Shown piece after piece: positions 14,001 through 29,300 of a stretch of DNA of 64,000 nt. Source of the DNA: Glandiceps talaboti (Eukaryota; Hemichordata; Enteropneusta; Spengelidae); assembly GCF_964340395.1 (NCBI RefSeq), contig NC_135558.1, positions 6,834,501 through 6,898,500 of the forward strand, read 5' to 3'. The first letter of the stretch is position 1; every line of letters starts with the position of its first letter. Below the pieces are notes generated by a model that ran no database searches, had not been told where the DNA came from, and was given only the letters and a program-made list of their open reading frames with translations. The position numbers were made by a program, and so were the translations under genes.

Positions 14001-17000
14001 TTTGTACAAAATAATGTAATTTAAATAAACAACTTTGCAACTCAACTTTAATTTCTAGTGGTAGAGACTCATCAGCATATAAAAGACAATTCAGAGACAC
14101 ACTTGTAAGTTTCACAGGGCTATCATTCTTGACAAAACAAGCTCTTTCCAAACTGGTGGATTCTAAATCAACTCTTTCCTTGTTTTTGACCTTCCTTTAC
14201 CAATCTTAGACTAAAGTACTAAAATTTATTACAAAAATGTTCGCAATTTTCGTTTTAAACATGTACAAATGTAACTACATTTTTGTATGAGGCCAGACAC
14301 CAGAGTTATACCTAGCCTTACAAACTATGCTCTATTCCAAATTCATTCATGCTACAACAACACTGTCACTGTTTCTCACCTACTTCTATCCATCTTAGTC
14401 TAAACTATTAAAATTTATTAGAAAAATGTCAGCCATTTTGATTTTTAGCATGTAACTAGGAGACCAGACACCAGAGTTACCTAACCTTACAAACTATACT
14501 CCTTTCCAAATTCATTCATGCTACAATAACACTGTCACTGTTTTTCACCTATTTCTATCCATCTTAGACTAAACTACTAAAATTTGTTAGAAAAATGTCA
14601 GCCATTTTGATTTTTAGCATGTAACTAGGAGACCAGACACCAGAGTTACCTAGCCTTACAAACTATACTCTTTTCCAAATTCATTCATGCTACAATAACA
14701 CTGTCACTGTTTTTTACCTATTTCTATCCATCTTAGACTAAACTACTAAAATTTGATAGAAAAATGTCCGCCATTTTGATTTTTAGCATGTAACTAGGAG
14801 ACCAGACACCAGAGTTACCTAGCCTTACAAACTATACTCTTTTCCAAATTCATTCATGCTACAATAACACTGTCACTGTTTTTTACCTATTTCTATCCAT
14901 CTTAGACTAAACTACTAAAATTTGATAGAAAAATGTCCGCCATTTTGATTTTTAGCATGTAACTAGGAGACCAGACACCAGAGTTACCTAACCTTACAAA
15001 CTATACTCCTTTCCAAATTGAATCATGCTACAATAACACTGTCACTGTTTTTCACGTATTTCTATCCATCTTAGACTAAACTACTAAAATTTATTAGAAA
15101 AATGTCAGCCATTTTGATTTTTAGCATGTAACTAGGAGACCAGACACCAGAGTTACCTAGCCTTACAAACTATACTCCTTTCCAAATTGAATCATGCTAC
15201 AATAACACTGTCACTGTTTTTCACGTATTTCTATCCATCTTAGACTAAACTACTAAAATTTGATAGAAAAATGTCAGCCATTTTGATTTTTAGCATGTAA
15301 CTAGGAGACCAGACACCAGAGTTACCTAACCTTACAAACTATACTCCTTTCCAAATTGAATCATGCTACAATAACACTGTCACTGTTTTTCACGTATTTC
15401 TATCCATCTTAGACTAAACTACTAAAATTTATTAGAAAAATGTCCGCCATTTTGATTTTTAGCATGTAACTAGGAGACCAGACACCAGAGTTACCTAACC
15501 TTACAAACTATACTCCTTTCCAAATTCATTCATGCTACAATAACACTGTCACTGTTTTTCACCTATTTCTATCCATCTTAGACTAAACTACTAAAATTTG
15601 TTAGAAAAATGTCAGCCATTTTGATTTTTAGCATGTAACTAGGAGACCAGACACCAGAGTTACCTAGCCTTACAAACTATACTCTTTTCCAAATTCATTC
15701 ATGCTACAATAACACTGTCACTGTTTTTTACCTATTTCTATCCATCTTAGACTAAACTACTAAAATTTGATAGAAAAATGTCCGCCATTTTGATTTTTAG
15801 CATGTAACTAGGAGACCAGACACCAGAGTTACCTAACCTTACAAACTATACTCCTTTCCAAATTGAATCATGCTACAATAACACTGTCACTGTTTTTCAC
15901 GTATTTCTATCCATCTTAGACTAAACTACTAAAATTTATTAGAAAAATGTCAGCCATTTTGATTTTTAGCATGTAACTAGGAGACCAGACACCAGAGTTA
16001 CCTAGCCTTACAAACTATACTCCTTTCCAAATTGAATCATGCTACAATAACACTGTCACTGTTTTTCACGTATTTCTATCCATCTTAGACTAAACTACTA
16101 AAATTTGATAGAAAAATGTCAGCCATTTTGATTTTTAGCATGTAACTAGGAGACCAGACACCAGAGTTACCTAACCTTACAAACTATACTCCTTTCCAAA
16201 TTGAATCATGCTACAATAACACTGTCACTGTTTTTCACGTATTTCTATCCATCTTAGACTAAACTACTAAAATTTATTAGAAAAATGTCCGCCATTTTGA
16301 TTTTTAGCATGTAACTAGGAGACCAGACACCAGAGTTACCTAACCTTACAAACTATACTCCTTTCCAAATTCATTCATGCTACAATAACACTGTCACTGT
16401 TTTTCACCTATTTCTATCCATCTTAGACTAAACTACTAAAATTTGTTAGAAAAATGTCAGCCATTTTGATTTTTAGCATGTAACTAGGAGACCAGACACC
16501 AGAGTTACCTAGCCTTACAAACTATACTCTTTTCCAAATTCATTCATGCTACAATAACACTGTCACTGTTTTTTACCTATTTCTATCCATCTTAGACTAA
16601 ACTACTAAAATTTGATAGAAAAATGTCCGCCATTTTGATTTTTAGCATGTAACTAGGAGACCAGACACCAGAGTTACCTAGCCTTACAAACTATACTCTT
16701 TTCCAAATTCATTCATGCTACAATAACACTGTCACTGTTTTTTACCTATTTCTATCCATCTTAGACTAAACTACTAAAATTTGATAGAAAAATGTCCGCC
16801 ATTTTGATTTTTAGCATGTAACTAGGAGACCAGACACCAGAGTTACCTAACCTTACAAACTATACTCCTTTCCAAATTGAATCATGCTACAATAACACTG
16901 TCACTGTTTTTCACGTATTTCTATCCATCTTAGACTAAACTACTAAAATTTATTAGAAAAATGTCAGCCATTTTGATTTTTAGCATGTAACTAGGAGACC

Positions 17001-20000
17001 AGACACCAGAGTTACCTAGCCTTACAAACTATACTCCTTTCCAAATTCATTCATGCTACAATAACACTGTCACTGTTTTTTACCTATTTCTATCCATCTT
17101 AGACTAAACTACTAAAATTTGTTAGAAAAATGTCAGCCATTTTGATTTTTAGCATGTAACTAGGAGACCAGACACCAGAGTTACCTAGCCTTACAAACTA
17201 TACTCCTTTCCAAATTGAATCATGCTACAATAACACTGTCACTGTTTTTCACGTATTTCTATCCATCTTAGACTAAACTACTAAAATTTATTAGAAAAAT
17301 GTCCGCCATTTTGATTTTTAGCATGTAACTAGGAGACCAGACACCAGAGTTACCTAACCTTACAAACTATACTCCTTTCCAAATTCATTCATGCTACAAT
17401 AACACTGTCACTGTTTTTCACCTATTTCTATCCATCTTAGACTAAACTACTAAAATTTGATAGAAAAATGTCCGCCATTTTGATTTTTAGCATGTAACTA
17501 GGAGACCAGACACCAGAGTTACCTAGCCTTACAAACTATACTCTTTTCCAAATTCATTCATGCTACAATAACACTGTCACTGTTTTTTACCTATTTCTAT
17601 CCATCTTAGACTAAACTACTAAAATTTGATAGAAAAATGTCCGCCATTTTGATTTTTAGCATGTAACTAGGAGACCAGACACCAGAGTTACCTAACCTTA
17701 CAAACTATACTCCTTTCCAAATTGAATCATGCTACAATAACACTGTCACTGTTTTTCACGTATTTCTATCCATCTTAGACTAAACTACTAAAATTTGTTA
17801 GAAAAATGTCAGCCATTTTGATTTTTAGCATGTAACTAGGAGACCAGACACCAGAGTTACCTAGCCTTACAAACTATACTCTTTTCCAAATTCATTCATG
17901 CTACAATAACACTGTCACTGTTTTTTACCTATTTCTATCCATCTTAGACTAAACTACTAAAATTTGATAGAAAAATGTCCGCCATTTTGATTTTTAGCAT
18001 GTAACTAGGAGACCAGACACCAGAGTTACCTAACCTTACAAACTATACTCCTTTCCAAATTGAATCATGCTACAATAACACTGTCACTGTTTTTCACGTA
18101 TTTCTATCCATCTTAGACTAAACTACTAAAATTTGTTAGAAAAATGTCAGCCATTTTGATTTTTAGCATGTAACTAGGAGACCAGACACCAGAGTTACCT
18201 AACCTTACAAACTATACTCCTTTCCAAATTGAATCATGCTACAATAACACTGTCACTGTTTTTCACGTATTTCTATCCATCTTAGACTAAACTACTAAAA
18301 TTTGATAGAAAAATGTCCGCCATTTTGATTTTTAGCATGTAACTAGGAGACCAGACACCAGAGTTACCTAACCTTACAAACTATACTCCTTTCCAAATTC
18401 ATTCATGCTACAATAACACTGTCACTGTTTTTCACCTATTTCTATCCATCTTAGACTAAACTACTAAAATTTGTTAGAAAAATGTCAGCCATTTTGATTT
18501 TTAGCATGTAACTAGGAGACCAGACACCAGAGTTACCTAGCCTTACAAACTATACTCTTTTCCAAATTCATTCATGCTACAATAACACTGTCACTGTTTT
18601 TTACCTATTTCTATCCATCTTAGACTAAACTACTAAAATTTGATAGAAAAATGTCCGCCATTTTGATTTTTAGCATGTAACTAGGAGACCAGACACCAGA
18701 GTTACCTAACCTTACAAACTATACTCCTTTCCAAATTGAATCATGCTACAATAACACTGTCACTGTTTTTCACGTATTTTTATCCATCTTAGACTAAACT
18801 ACTAAAATTTATTAGAAAAATGTCAGCCATTTTGATTTTTAGCATGTAACTAGGAGACCAGACACCAGAGTTACCTAGCCTTACAAACTATACTCTTTTC
18901 CAAATTCATTCATGCTACAATAACACTGTCACTGTTTTTTACCTATTTCTATCCATCTTAGACTAAACTACTAAAATTTGTTAGAAAAATGTCCGCCATT
19001 TTGATTTTTAGCATGTAACTAGGAGACCAGACACCAGAGTTACCTAGCCTTACAAACTATACTCCTTTCCAAATTGAATCATGCTACAATAACACTGTCA
19101 CTGTTTTTCACGTATTTCTATCCATCTTAGACTAAACTACTAAAATTTGATAGAAAAATGTCAGCCATTTTGATTTTTAGCATGTAACTAGGAGACCAGA
19201 CACCAGAGTTACCTAACCTTACAAACTATACTCCTTTCCAAATTGAATCATGCTACAATAACACTGTCACTGTTTTTCAACTATTTCTATCCATCTTAGA
19301 CTAAACTACTAAAATTTGATAGAAAAATGTCAGCCATTTTGATTTTTAGCATGTAACTAGGAGACCAGACACCAGAGTTACCTAACCTTACAAACTATAC
19401 TCCTTTCCAAATTGAATCATGCTACAATAACACTGTCACTGTTTTTTACCTATTTCTATCCATCTTAGACTAAACTACTAAAATTTGATAGAAAAATGTC
19501 AGCCATTTTGATTTTTAGCATGTAACTAGGAGACCAGACACCAGAGTTACCTAGCCTTACAAACTATACTCTTTTCCAAATTCATTCATGCTACAATAAC
19601 ACTGTCACTGTTTTTTACCTATTTCTATCCATCTTAGACTAAACTACTAAAATTTATTTAAAAAATGTCCGCCATTTTGATTTTTAGCATGTAACTAGGA
19701 GACCAGACACCAGAGTTACCTAGCCTTACAAACTATACTCTTTTCCAAATTGATTCATGCTACAACAACACTGTCACTGTTTTTCACCTACTTCTACCCA
19801 TCTTAGATTAAACTACTAAAATTAATAAGAAAAATGTCAGCCATTTTGATTTTTAGCATGTACATGTAACTGAGACCGTACACCAGAGTTACATGTACCT
19901 AGCCTTGCAAACTTTGCTCTTTTCCAAATCTCATTTAACAGAAACATAACTAGCAAAAGAAATCATGATCAAATACTACACCAATACTTTGACCATAAAT

Positions 20001-20247
20001 ATTTGCAAGTTTTAGAGTTGAACAATAAATGTATTAATCCTTTGTTAACTTTCTTATCTCTTACAGGTTTGTTACACAGTACATAACAGATGTCCTATTC
20101 AAAGAAGCTGTTGTTTTGCTCGTCTCTAAGAGAAAAAAATAACTTCAGACTCTGTGTGTAGTAAAACAGAAATTTAGATCTTAAATCAATTAGTTGTGCA
20201 CAAGGACATGAGCTCTATTTTGAACATTTTTAATACAATTGAAATGA

Positions 20248-20317
<70 letters not shown>

Positions 20318-23300
20318 CAACTTAGTCGAAAACTGCAGTCCGATTTCTTTGATACTTGGTGGTCATGTTATATTGGATGTCTAGTAGTGAAATTGTTCAA
20401 ATGAAAATGATCACATCAGATATATGGGTTTTGGGTCAAAAATGTGATTTTTGTCAAAGAATTTAAACTACAAAACTACTGGGCAGATTGGCCTGAAATT
20501 TGGTGGGAACATTCTCAGGGGTATGTAAATTAAGATTTGTTCATGACATGATGTTTCCATGTGTAATATGCAAAGTAGGGCTGTTTGGTTAAAAACCTAC
20601 AATTCCAAAACTACTCAGTAGATTGGGCTGAACTTTTAACAGGGATGTATCTGCCGGTGTATAGATGAAGAAATATTAAGCATATAATGATCTCATCAGT
20701 AACATCCAAATTAGGTGTAAACATGTAAATTGGTCAAAAATTTATATCTCAAAAAGTACTTGGTCAGGGAAACTGAAATTTGGTGAGATGGTTCTAGAAG
20801 TGTTGTTCTGCAGATTTCCTTTAGAATAGTTTGACACAATTGGCCCTAGCAACCATGACCATGGCCTTAGCAACAACCAAATGGCAGTATATTTTGGTTA
20901 AATAAGAACACCATCTGGTAGGCAGTTAGTAAACATTCAAAAAATGTATGCAAATATCCCTAGCAACAGTGGCCCCGCCCATGGCAACAGCCCAATAATC
21001 ACATATGTGACAAACATAACATGGTTGGATAGGCAACTGGATAGTCATTCAACAAATGAACACCTATTTTTAGAATGGACTAGCATATGGATAAATATTT
21101 TAAAAAACTACAGTTGTGCTACATCGCCATTGGCAGTATTTTGGAAAACAATAGTTGTGCTACAATGCCATTTTATATTTCTTTTTTTCTAAATATTTTT
21201 TTTCATATCTGAGGTAGTTATGTTTTTCATTGTTCTCCATATGCTCTCTGTTTTTGGTTTCTTCTCATCAGATGTACAGTCATTACATTTTGGAAGAAAA
21301 GTTTTATATTGTCTTTTTAAATTGATGTCAGTTTGTGCATCCACCAATTCTTGCGAGACTTCATAATTTTTGTGATGTTACAATTTTTTTCTTGAACTTG
21401 TTAATAAAAAGGTTAGGGTCGGCAGTGAAAAACTACGCAGGGTCAGATAACCGGAATCAAACAATTATTTTTTTTTATTGCTTTAAGAATTATTCAGAAC
21501 ATGATGATTCCATTATTGATATGCAAATTATGGCTAAAATGTGTCTTTTTGGTAAAATAATCTTTAATTCCAAAAGTAATGAGCTGGAAATTAATTTGAA
21601 TGGCTCTTGGGGTATATAGATGAAGAAGTGTTAAGCATATGATGATCTCATCAGTGACATGAAAATTAGGTATAAAAATGTGAATTTTGTTTAATCTTGT
21701 CTCTTGGCTCTCTTCGTTGGTGTAAACACACATGTGTTTTTGTAATTTGTACTTCAAGCACTTGTTAAATGAGAATGTTAAAAGACACAATCTTTTGTCA
21801 TTAGAAAAATTTTGGATATTGCAAAGAGATATAGTCATATAACTTAAATCATGGATAATATTAATAAGTAATAAAATGTAAAATGAACAGAAAACCAGTG
21901 TGGACTTCTATATATCTGACAATTTTACATGTTATACACAGAGTGAAGCTAGCATGTAAGTGGTGAATGATTTCATTTTATTTGATTCAGTTTTATTTTT
22001 TGTTGTTGAATGAGACTGATTTTAGGGAGCGATCAGATTTTACGCTGACTTTTTGTTCACCCCACCCCTGCTGACAAATAAAAAAACACTGCCCCCCCCC
22101 CCCCCCCCCCACATCTGTTGACAAGAAATATTCTTGTTCTTTCTTGCAATATATAAAGCTCTTTAGGCAGGAACCCTATGAGAAGTATGATTGTCTGTTC
22201 ATAGCTGTGCAAAATATTCATGGTTTTAGTAACCAAAAGTTCTAGGATATCTCTTACATTGAGTGAACTATTATCATTATAGATTAATTCAGCTAATTAT
22301 AAAGTACATTATTAGAAATGAAATTAACATAATTGTAAACCTAGGGGTTTCAGTAAGTTTCAAAGTAGGGAGAGAACTTGAAAAAGTGTCGGGAGAAGTG
22401 CATGCTATGCCCATGCGTGCATGCTATACAAGTGGGAGGGGGTGTCCCCCTCCCATGGTAAGATCTTTGAAAAATGAACACCTTTTGGAGGCCATTTAGA
22501 GCACCATTCATAAGTAAAACACAACTTAGTTATATCATAAAAGTATCACTAATTTTAGGGTTTCAAAAGTTTAAATCATTTCAAGTCATATTGACACAAA
22601 TGATAATGAAAAAAAGATCAAGTACAAAGTATAGTATAGTTTGTTTTATTTATTTACTTGCCCTATGTGGGCTTACCAAGTGAACATTTTGTTCAATACA
22701 AATACATCCACTGGGCTTATAATAGTGTATGGTACTATACTATAAACTATACAAGACTATATACTATATACTATGCTATGCTATATACTATATACTATAT
22801 TATACTATACTATATACTGTACTATACAATATACTGTACAATACTATACTATAATATTCTATACCTATACTATATTATATAGTATATAGTCTAGTATGGT
22901 AGTCTAGTATAGTATAGTATAGTATAGTAGAGTATAGTAATGTATACTATATGGTATATAGTCGTGTAGTATAGTAGAGTATAGTATATGGTATATAGTA
23001 TAGTGTAGTATAGTATATGGTGTATAGTAGAGTATAGTATAGTATATGGTATATAGCATAGTATAGTACAGTATCGTATATAGTCAAGTATAGTATATAG
23101 TATAATATAGTATATTATATAATATAGTATATGGTGTATAGCATGATAGCATAGTATAATATAATATAGTATAGTGTGGTATAATATAGTAGAGTAGAGT
23201 ATATGGAATATAGTATAGTGTAGTGTAGTGTAGTATAGTATAGTATTAAATCAAGTATAGTATAGTATATCATATAGTATGGTATATAGTAAATTATAGT

Positions 23301-26300
23301 GTATAGTATAGTATAGTATATGGTATATAGTATAGTATACTCTACTATATAGTATAGTATACTATATACCAGACTATACTATATACTGTACTATATAGTA
23401 TACTATACTATATTATACTATACTACATAGTATACTATACTATACTGCATGTATATACTAAACTATACTATACTAAACTATACTATACTATACTGTACTA
23501 TATACCAGACTATAATGCTATATTGCTATAATGCTATGTACTGTACTATATATTAAACTATACTATATACTATGTATTTTATTATGCTATATACTATATA
23601 CTATACTTTACTATTCTGCACTATACTATACTGTACTATACTACACTATACTATACTATAATATACTACACTGTACTGTACAATGTACTATACTATATTA
23701 TACTATACTATACTATGCTATGCTATATACCATAAACTATACTATTTTATACTATACTATATACTAGACTATGCTATATACTGTACTATATACTATACTA
23801 TATTATACTGTATACTATACTATACCATACTATACTATACTATACTATACTATACTATTCTATACTACTAGTATACTATATACTATACTATATACCATAC
23901 TACATAGTATAGTATACTATATACTGTACAATACTATACTATATTATTCGATACCTATACTATAATATATAGTACATATTATATATAGTCTAGTATAGTA
24001 CATTATATAGTATAATATATAGTATAGTATACTGGTAGTATAGTATAGTACATAGTATAGTATAGTAGAGTATATGTTATTTTGTGTAGTATAGTATAGT
24101 ACATAGTATAGTGTAGTATATATTATAATATAGTATATTATATAGTATAGAATAGTATAGTATAGTATAATATAGTAGAGTATATAGTATAGTGTAGTGT
24201 AGTATAGTATAGCATAGTATATCATATAATATGGTATATAGTAAAGTATAGTATATGGTATATAGTATAGCATATCATAGTATAGTGTTGTATATTATAG
24301 TATATAATAGTATAGTATATTATGGTATAATATACTAGAGTATAGTAGAGTATGTGGAATATAGTATAGTGTAGTGTAGTATAGTATAGCATAGTATATC
24401 ATATAGTATGGTATATAGTAAAGTATAGTTTATGGTATATAGTATAGCATAGCATAGTATAGTATTGTATATTATAGTATATAATAGTATAGTATAGTAT
24501 AGTATATTATGGTATAATATACTAGAGTATAGTAGAGTATGTGGAATATAGTATAGTTTAGTGTATAGTATAGCATACTATACCATACCGTACTATACTA
24601 TATACTGTACAATACAATACTATAATATTATTCTATACCTATACTATCATATATAGTCTAGCATAGTATAGTATAGTAGAGTATAGTAGAGCATATGGTA
24701 TATAGTATAGCATAGCAAAGTATAGTATAGTCTAGTATAGTATAGTATAATATACTAGAGTATAGTAGAGTATACGGAATATAGTGTATAGTGTATATTA
24801 TAGTGTAGTGTATAGTATAGCATACTATACCATACAGTACTATATAATATACTCTACTATATACAGTACAATAATATACTATAATATTATTCTATACCTA
24901 CACTATTGTATACAGTATAGAGTCTAGTATAGCATAGTATAGTATAGTATAGTATAGTGTAGTAGATTATAGTATAGTAGAATATATGGAATATAGTGTA
25001 TAGTGTATATTATAGTGTAGTGTATAGTATAGCATACTATACCATACAGTACTGTATAATATACTCTACTATATACTGTACAATAATATACTATAATATT
25101 ATTCTATTCCTACACTATCGTATATAGTATAGAGTCTAGTATAATCTAGTATAGTCTAGTATAGTATAGTATAGTATAGTGTAGTAGATTATAGTATAGT
25201 AGAGTATGTGGTATATAGTATAGTATACAGTCCAGTATATTGATGGCGCAAATCGAGAGATCTGGTTGATCTAGGCATCGAACTAGCGCGTCTAAACTGA
25301 GCGATAATGCACAGTTGGCACGTGTCCAAATTCTGATGTTCTCTCACTGTTCGTCTACGAACAGTATAGTCCGCGCAGGGATAGGGGCACAAATGAAACC
25401 AGAAAATGTTGCGTCATATCTTGTTTCCGACAGTTTCAATATACTGGTATAATATAATAGCGATAAACCACCCCTGGGAATGGTATACCACTCGGTTTTG
25501 ACCAGTGAACGAAATATATTGAGTTCACTGCTCAAAACCGAGTGGTATACCATCCCCAGGGTGTGGTTTATTGCTTAAGTATACTATAGTATAATAGAGT
25601 ATAGTAGAGTATATGGTATATGGTATAGTGTCGTGTAGTATAGTATAGTATAGTATGGTACAATATACTAGTATATGGAATATAGTATAGTATAGTGTAG
25701 GTTATAGTATAGCATACTATAGCATACCTATACTATTGTATATAGTATATAGTCAAGCATAGTATCATATAAAATTAGTATAGTATAGTATAGTATAGTA
25801 TAGTCAAGTATAGTATCGTATAAAATTAGTATAGTATAGTATAGTATAGTATCGTATAGTATAGTATAGTATAGTATAGGATAGTATATACTAGTATAGT
25901 ATAGTATGGTATAATATAGTAGTGTATAGTAGAGTATATTGAATATAGCATAGTGTAGTGTTGCATAGTATAGTATATAGGCAAGTGTAGTATATAGTAT
26001 AATATAGTATATTATATAGTAGAGTATATAGTATAGTATAGTGTATCGTATATATTATAGCATAGGATAGTATTGTATAGTATATGGTATATTATACTAT
26101 ACTGTACTATATAGTAGACTATGATATATACTATACACTGTACTATATAGTATACTACACTATATTATACTATATTATATACTATACTATACTATATACT
26201 ATAGTATACTATACTATACTATATATTATACTATGCTATATACTATATATTAAACTATACTATACTGTACTATATACTACACTATGCTATTAACTATGTA

Positions 26301-29300
26301 TTTAACTATGCTATATACTATATACTATAATATACTAAACTAGACTATGCTATACTATATACTATACTAGACTGTACTATATACTATACTAGACTATACT
26401 ATACTAGACTACACTATATACTATACTATGCTATATACTATATACTACACATTATACTATACTATACTATACTGTACTGTACTGTACTGTACTGTACTAT
26501 ACTATATTATACTATATTATACTGTACTATACTATACTATACTATTCTATATAGTATAGTATACAATACTGTACTATACTATATACTAGACTATACTATA
26601 TTCTGTACTATATATTATACTATGCAGCATAATGCTATACTATATTATGCTATACTATACTATACTAGACTATACTATACTATATACTATACTATACTAT
26701 ACTATACTATACTATACTCTATTATGCTATACTATACTATATACTAGACTATGCTATATAATATATTCTTTACTATATACTATACTATACTATACTGTAC
26801 TATACTATACTATACTATACACTAGACTGTGCTATATACTATATATTGTACTATATACTATACTATACTATACTATACTATAATATACTATACTATACTG
26901 CACTATATACTAGACTATGCTATATACTATACTATACACTACACTATACTATACTATTCTATACTATATTATACTATATACTAGACTATGCTATATACTG
27001 TACTATATACTGTACTATATACTTGTCTTTACTATATACTATACTATAAGCTATATACTAGACCATTCTATACTGTACTGTACTATATACTATACTATAC
27101 TATACTATACGATACTATACTAAATACTAGACTACACTATATACTATACTATGCTCTATACTATGTACCATACTATACTATACTATACTAAGCTATATAC
27201 TGTACTATATAGTATACTATGGTATATCATACTATACTATACTATACTCTACTATACTATACTATTCTATACTATACTTTACTATATAGTATACTATACT
27301 ATATACTACTAGTATACTATACTAGACTATACTATATACTAGACTGTGCTATATACTATATATTGTACTATATACTATACTATACTATACTATATTATAC
27401 TGTACTATACTATACCATACTATATAGTATAGTACAATACTATACTGTATTATACTATACTATACTAGACTATACTATATTCTGTACTATATATTATACT
27501 ATACTATATTATACTATACTATGCTATATTATATTATGCTATGCTATACTATACTATATACCATATACTATACTATACTATACTAGACTACACTATATAC
27601 TATATTATGCTATATACTATATACTATACATTGTACTATACTATACTATACTGTACTGTACTGTACTCTACTGTACTATACTATATTATACTATACTATA
27701 CTATACTATACTATACTATACTATACTATACTATACTATACTGTATTATGCTATACTATACTATATACTAGACTATGCTATATACTATACTATATACTAC
27801 ACTATACTATATTATACTATATACTAGACTATGCTATATACTGTACTATATACTGTACTATATACTTGTCTTTACTATATACTATACTATATACTATATA
27901 CTAGACCATTCTATACTGTACTGTACTATATACTATACTATACTATACTAAATACTAGACTACACTATATACTATACTATGCTCTATACTATATACCATA
28001 CTATACTATACTATACTAAGCTATATACTGTACTATATAGTATACTATGCTATATCATACTATACTATACTATACTGTACTATACTATACTATTCTATAC
28101 TATACTTTTCTATATACTATACTATACTATATACTATACTATACTATATTATACTGTACTATACTATACCATACTATATAGTATAGTATACAATACTATA
28201 CTGTATTATACTATACTATACTTGACTATACTATATTCTGTACTATATATTATACTATACTATATTATACTATACTATGCTATATTATATTATGCTATGC
28301 TATACTATACTATATACTATATACTATACTATACTAGACTACACTATATACTATATTATGCTATATACTATATAGTATACATTGTACTATACTATACTAT
28401 ACTGTACTGTACTGTACTCTACTGTACTATACTATACTATACTATATAGTATAGTATACAATACTGTACTATACTATATACTAGACTATACTATATTCTG
28501 TACTATATATTATACTATACTATATTATACTATACTATGCTATACTATATTATGCTATACTATACTATACTATACTAGACTATACTATACTATATACTAT
28601 ACTATACTATACTATACTATACTGTACTATATACTAGACTATGCTATATAATATATTATGTACTATATACTATACTATACTATACTATACTGTACTATGC
28701 TATACTATACTATATACTAGACTATGCTATATAATATATTATGTACTATATACTATACTATTCTGTACTGTACTGTACTCTACTGTACTATACTATATTA
28801 TACTGTACTATACTATACTATACTATACTATACTATATAGTATAGTATACAATACTGTATTATACTATATACTAGACTAGACTATATTCTGTACTATATA
28901 TTATACTATTCTATATTATACTATACTATGCTATACTATATTATGCTATGATATACTATACTAGACTATACTATATACTATACTATACTATACTGCACTA
29001 TATACTAGACTATGATATATAATATATTCTGTACTATATACTATACTATACTATACTATAATATACTATACTATACTGCACTATATACTAGACTATGATA
29101 TATACTGTACTATATACTACACTATACTATACTATTCTATACTATATTATACTATATACTAGACTATGTTGTATACTGTACTATATACTATACTATATAC
29201 TGTACTATACACTTGTCTTTACTATATACTATATACTATACTATATACTATATACTAGACTATTATATACGATACTGTACTATATACTATACTATACTAT

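Larger units (their letters stand above)
19936..22720 (+). other. Intron 8 segment between satellites: dispersed repeats, (GT)n, poly-C
   Basis: Holds (GT)32 at 20251-20314 and several diverged direct copies of an AAACTACT...AGATTG...CTGAAATTTGGTG sequence between about 20455 and 20790 with a related part near 21590-21690. It also has CCTAGCAAC-type motifs near 20840-20995, a dispersed repeat near 21385-21465, and poly-C at 22092-22110. No gene was recognised. Confidence 0.7.

Noticed and set aside
14170-19935. CRISPR-like regular array
   Set aside because: The repeat is a contiguous 169-bp tandem satellite without unique spacers, in an animal intron.
20067-20150. Possible exon after TCTCTTACAG in intron 8
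   Set aside because: The following sequence meets stops, lacks a suitable donor and does not fit between the protease and disintegrin sequences, which already join perfectly.
25235-25320. tRNA-like segment in the satellite island (GGTTGATCTAGGCATCGAAC)
   Set aside because: No consistent A and B boxes or cloverleaf could be drawn by eye.
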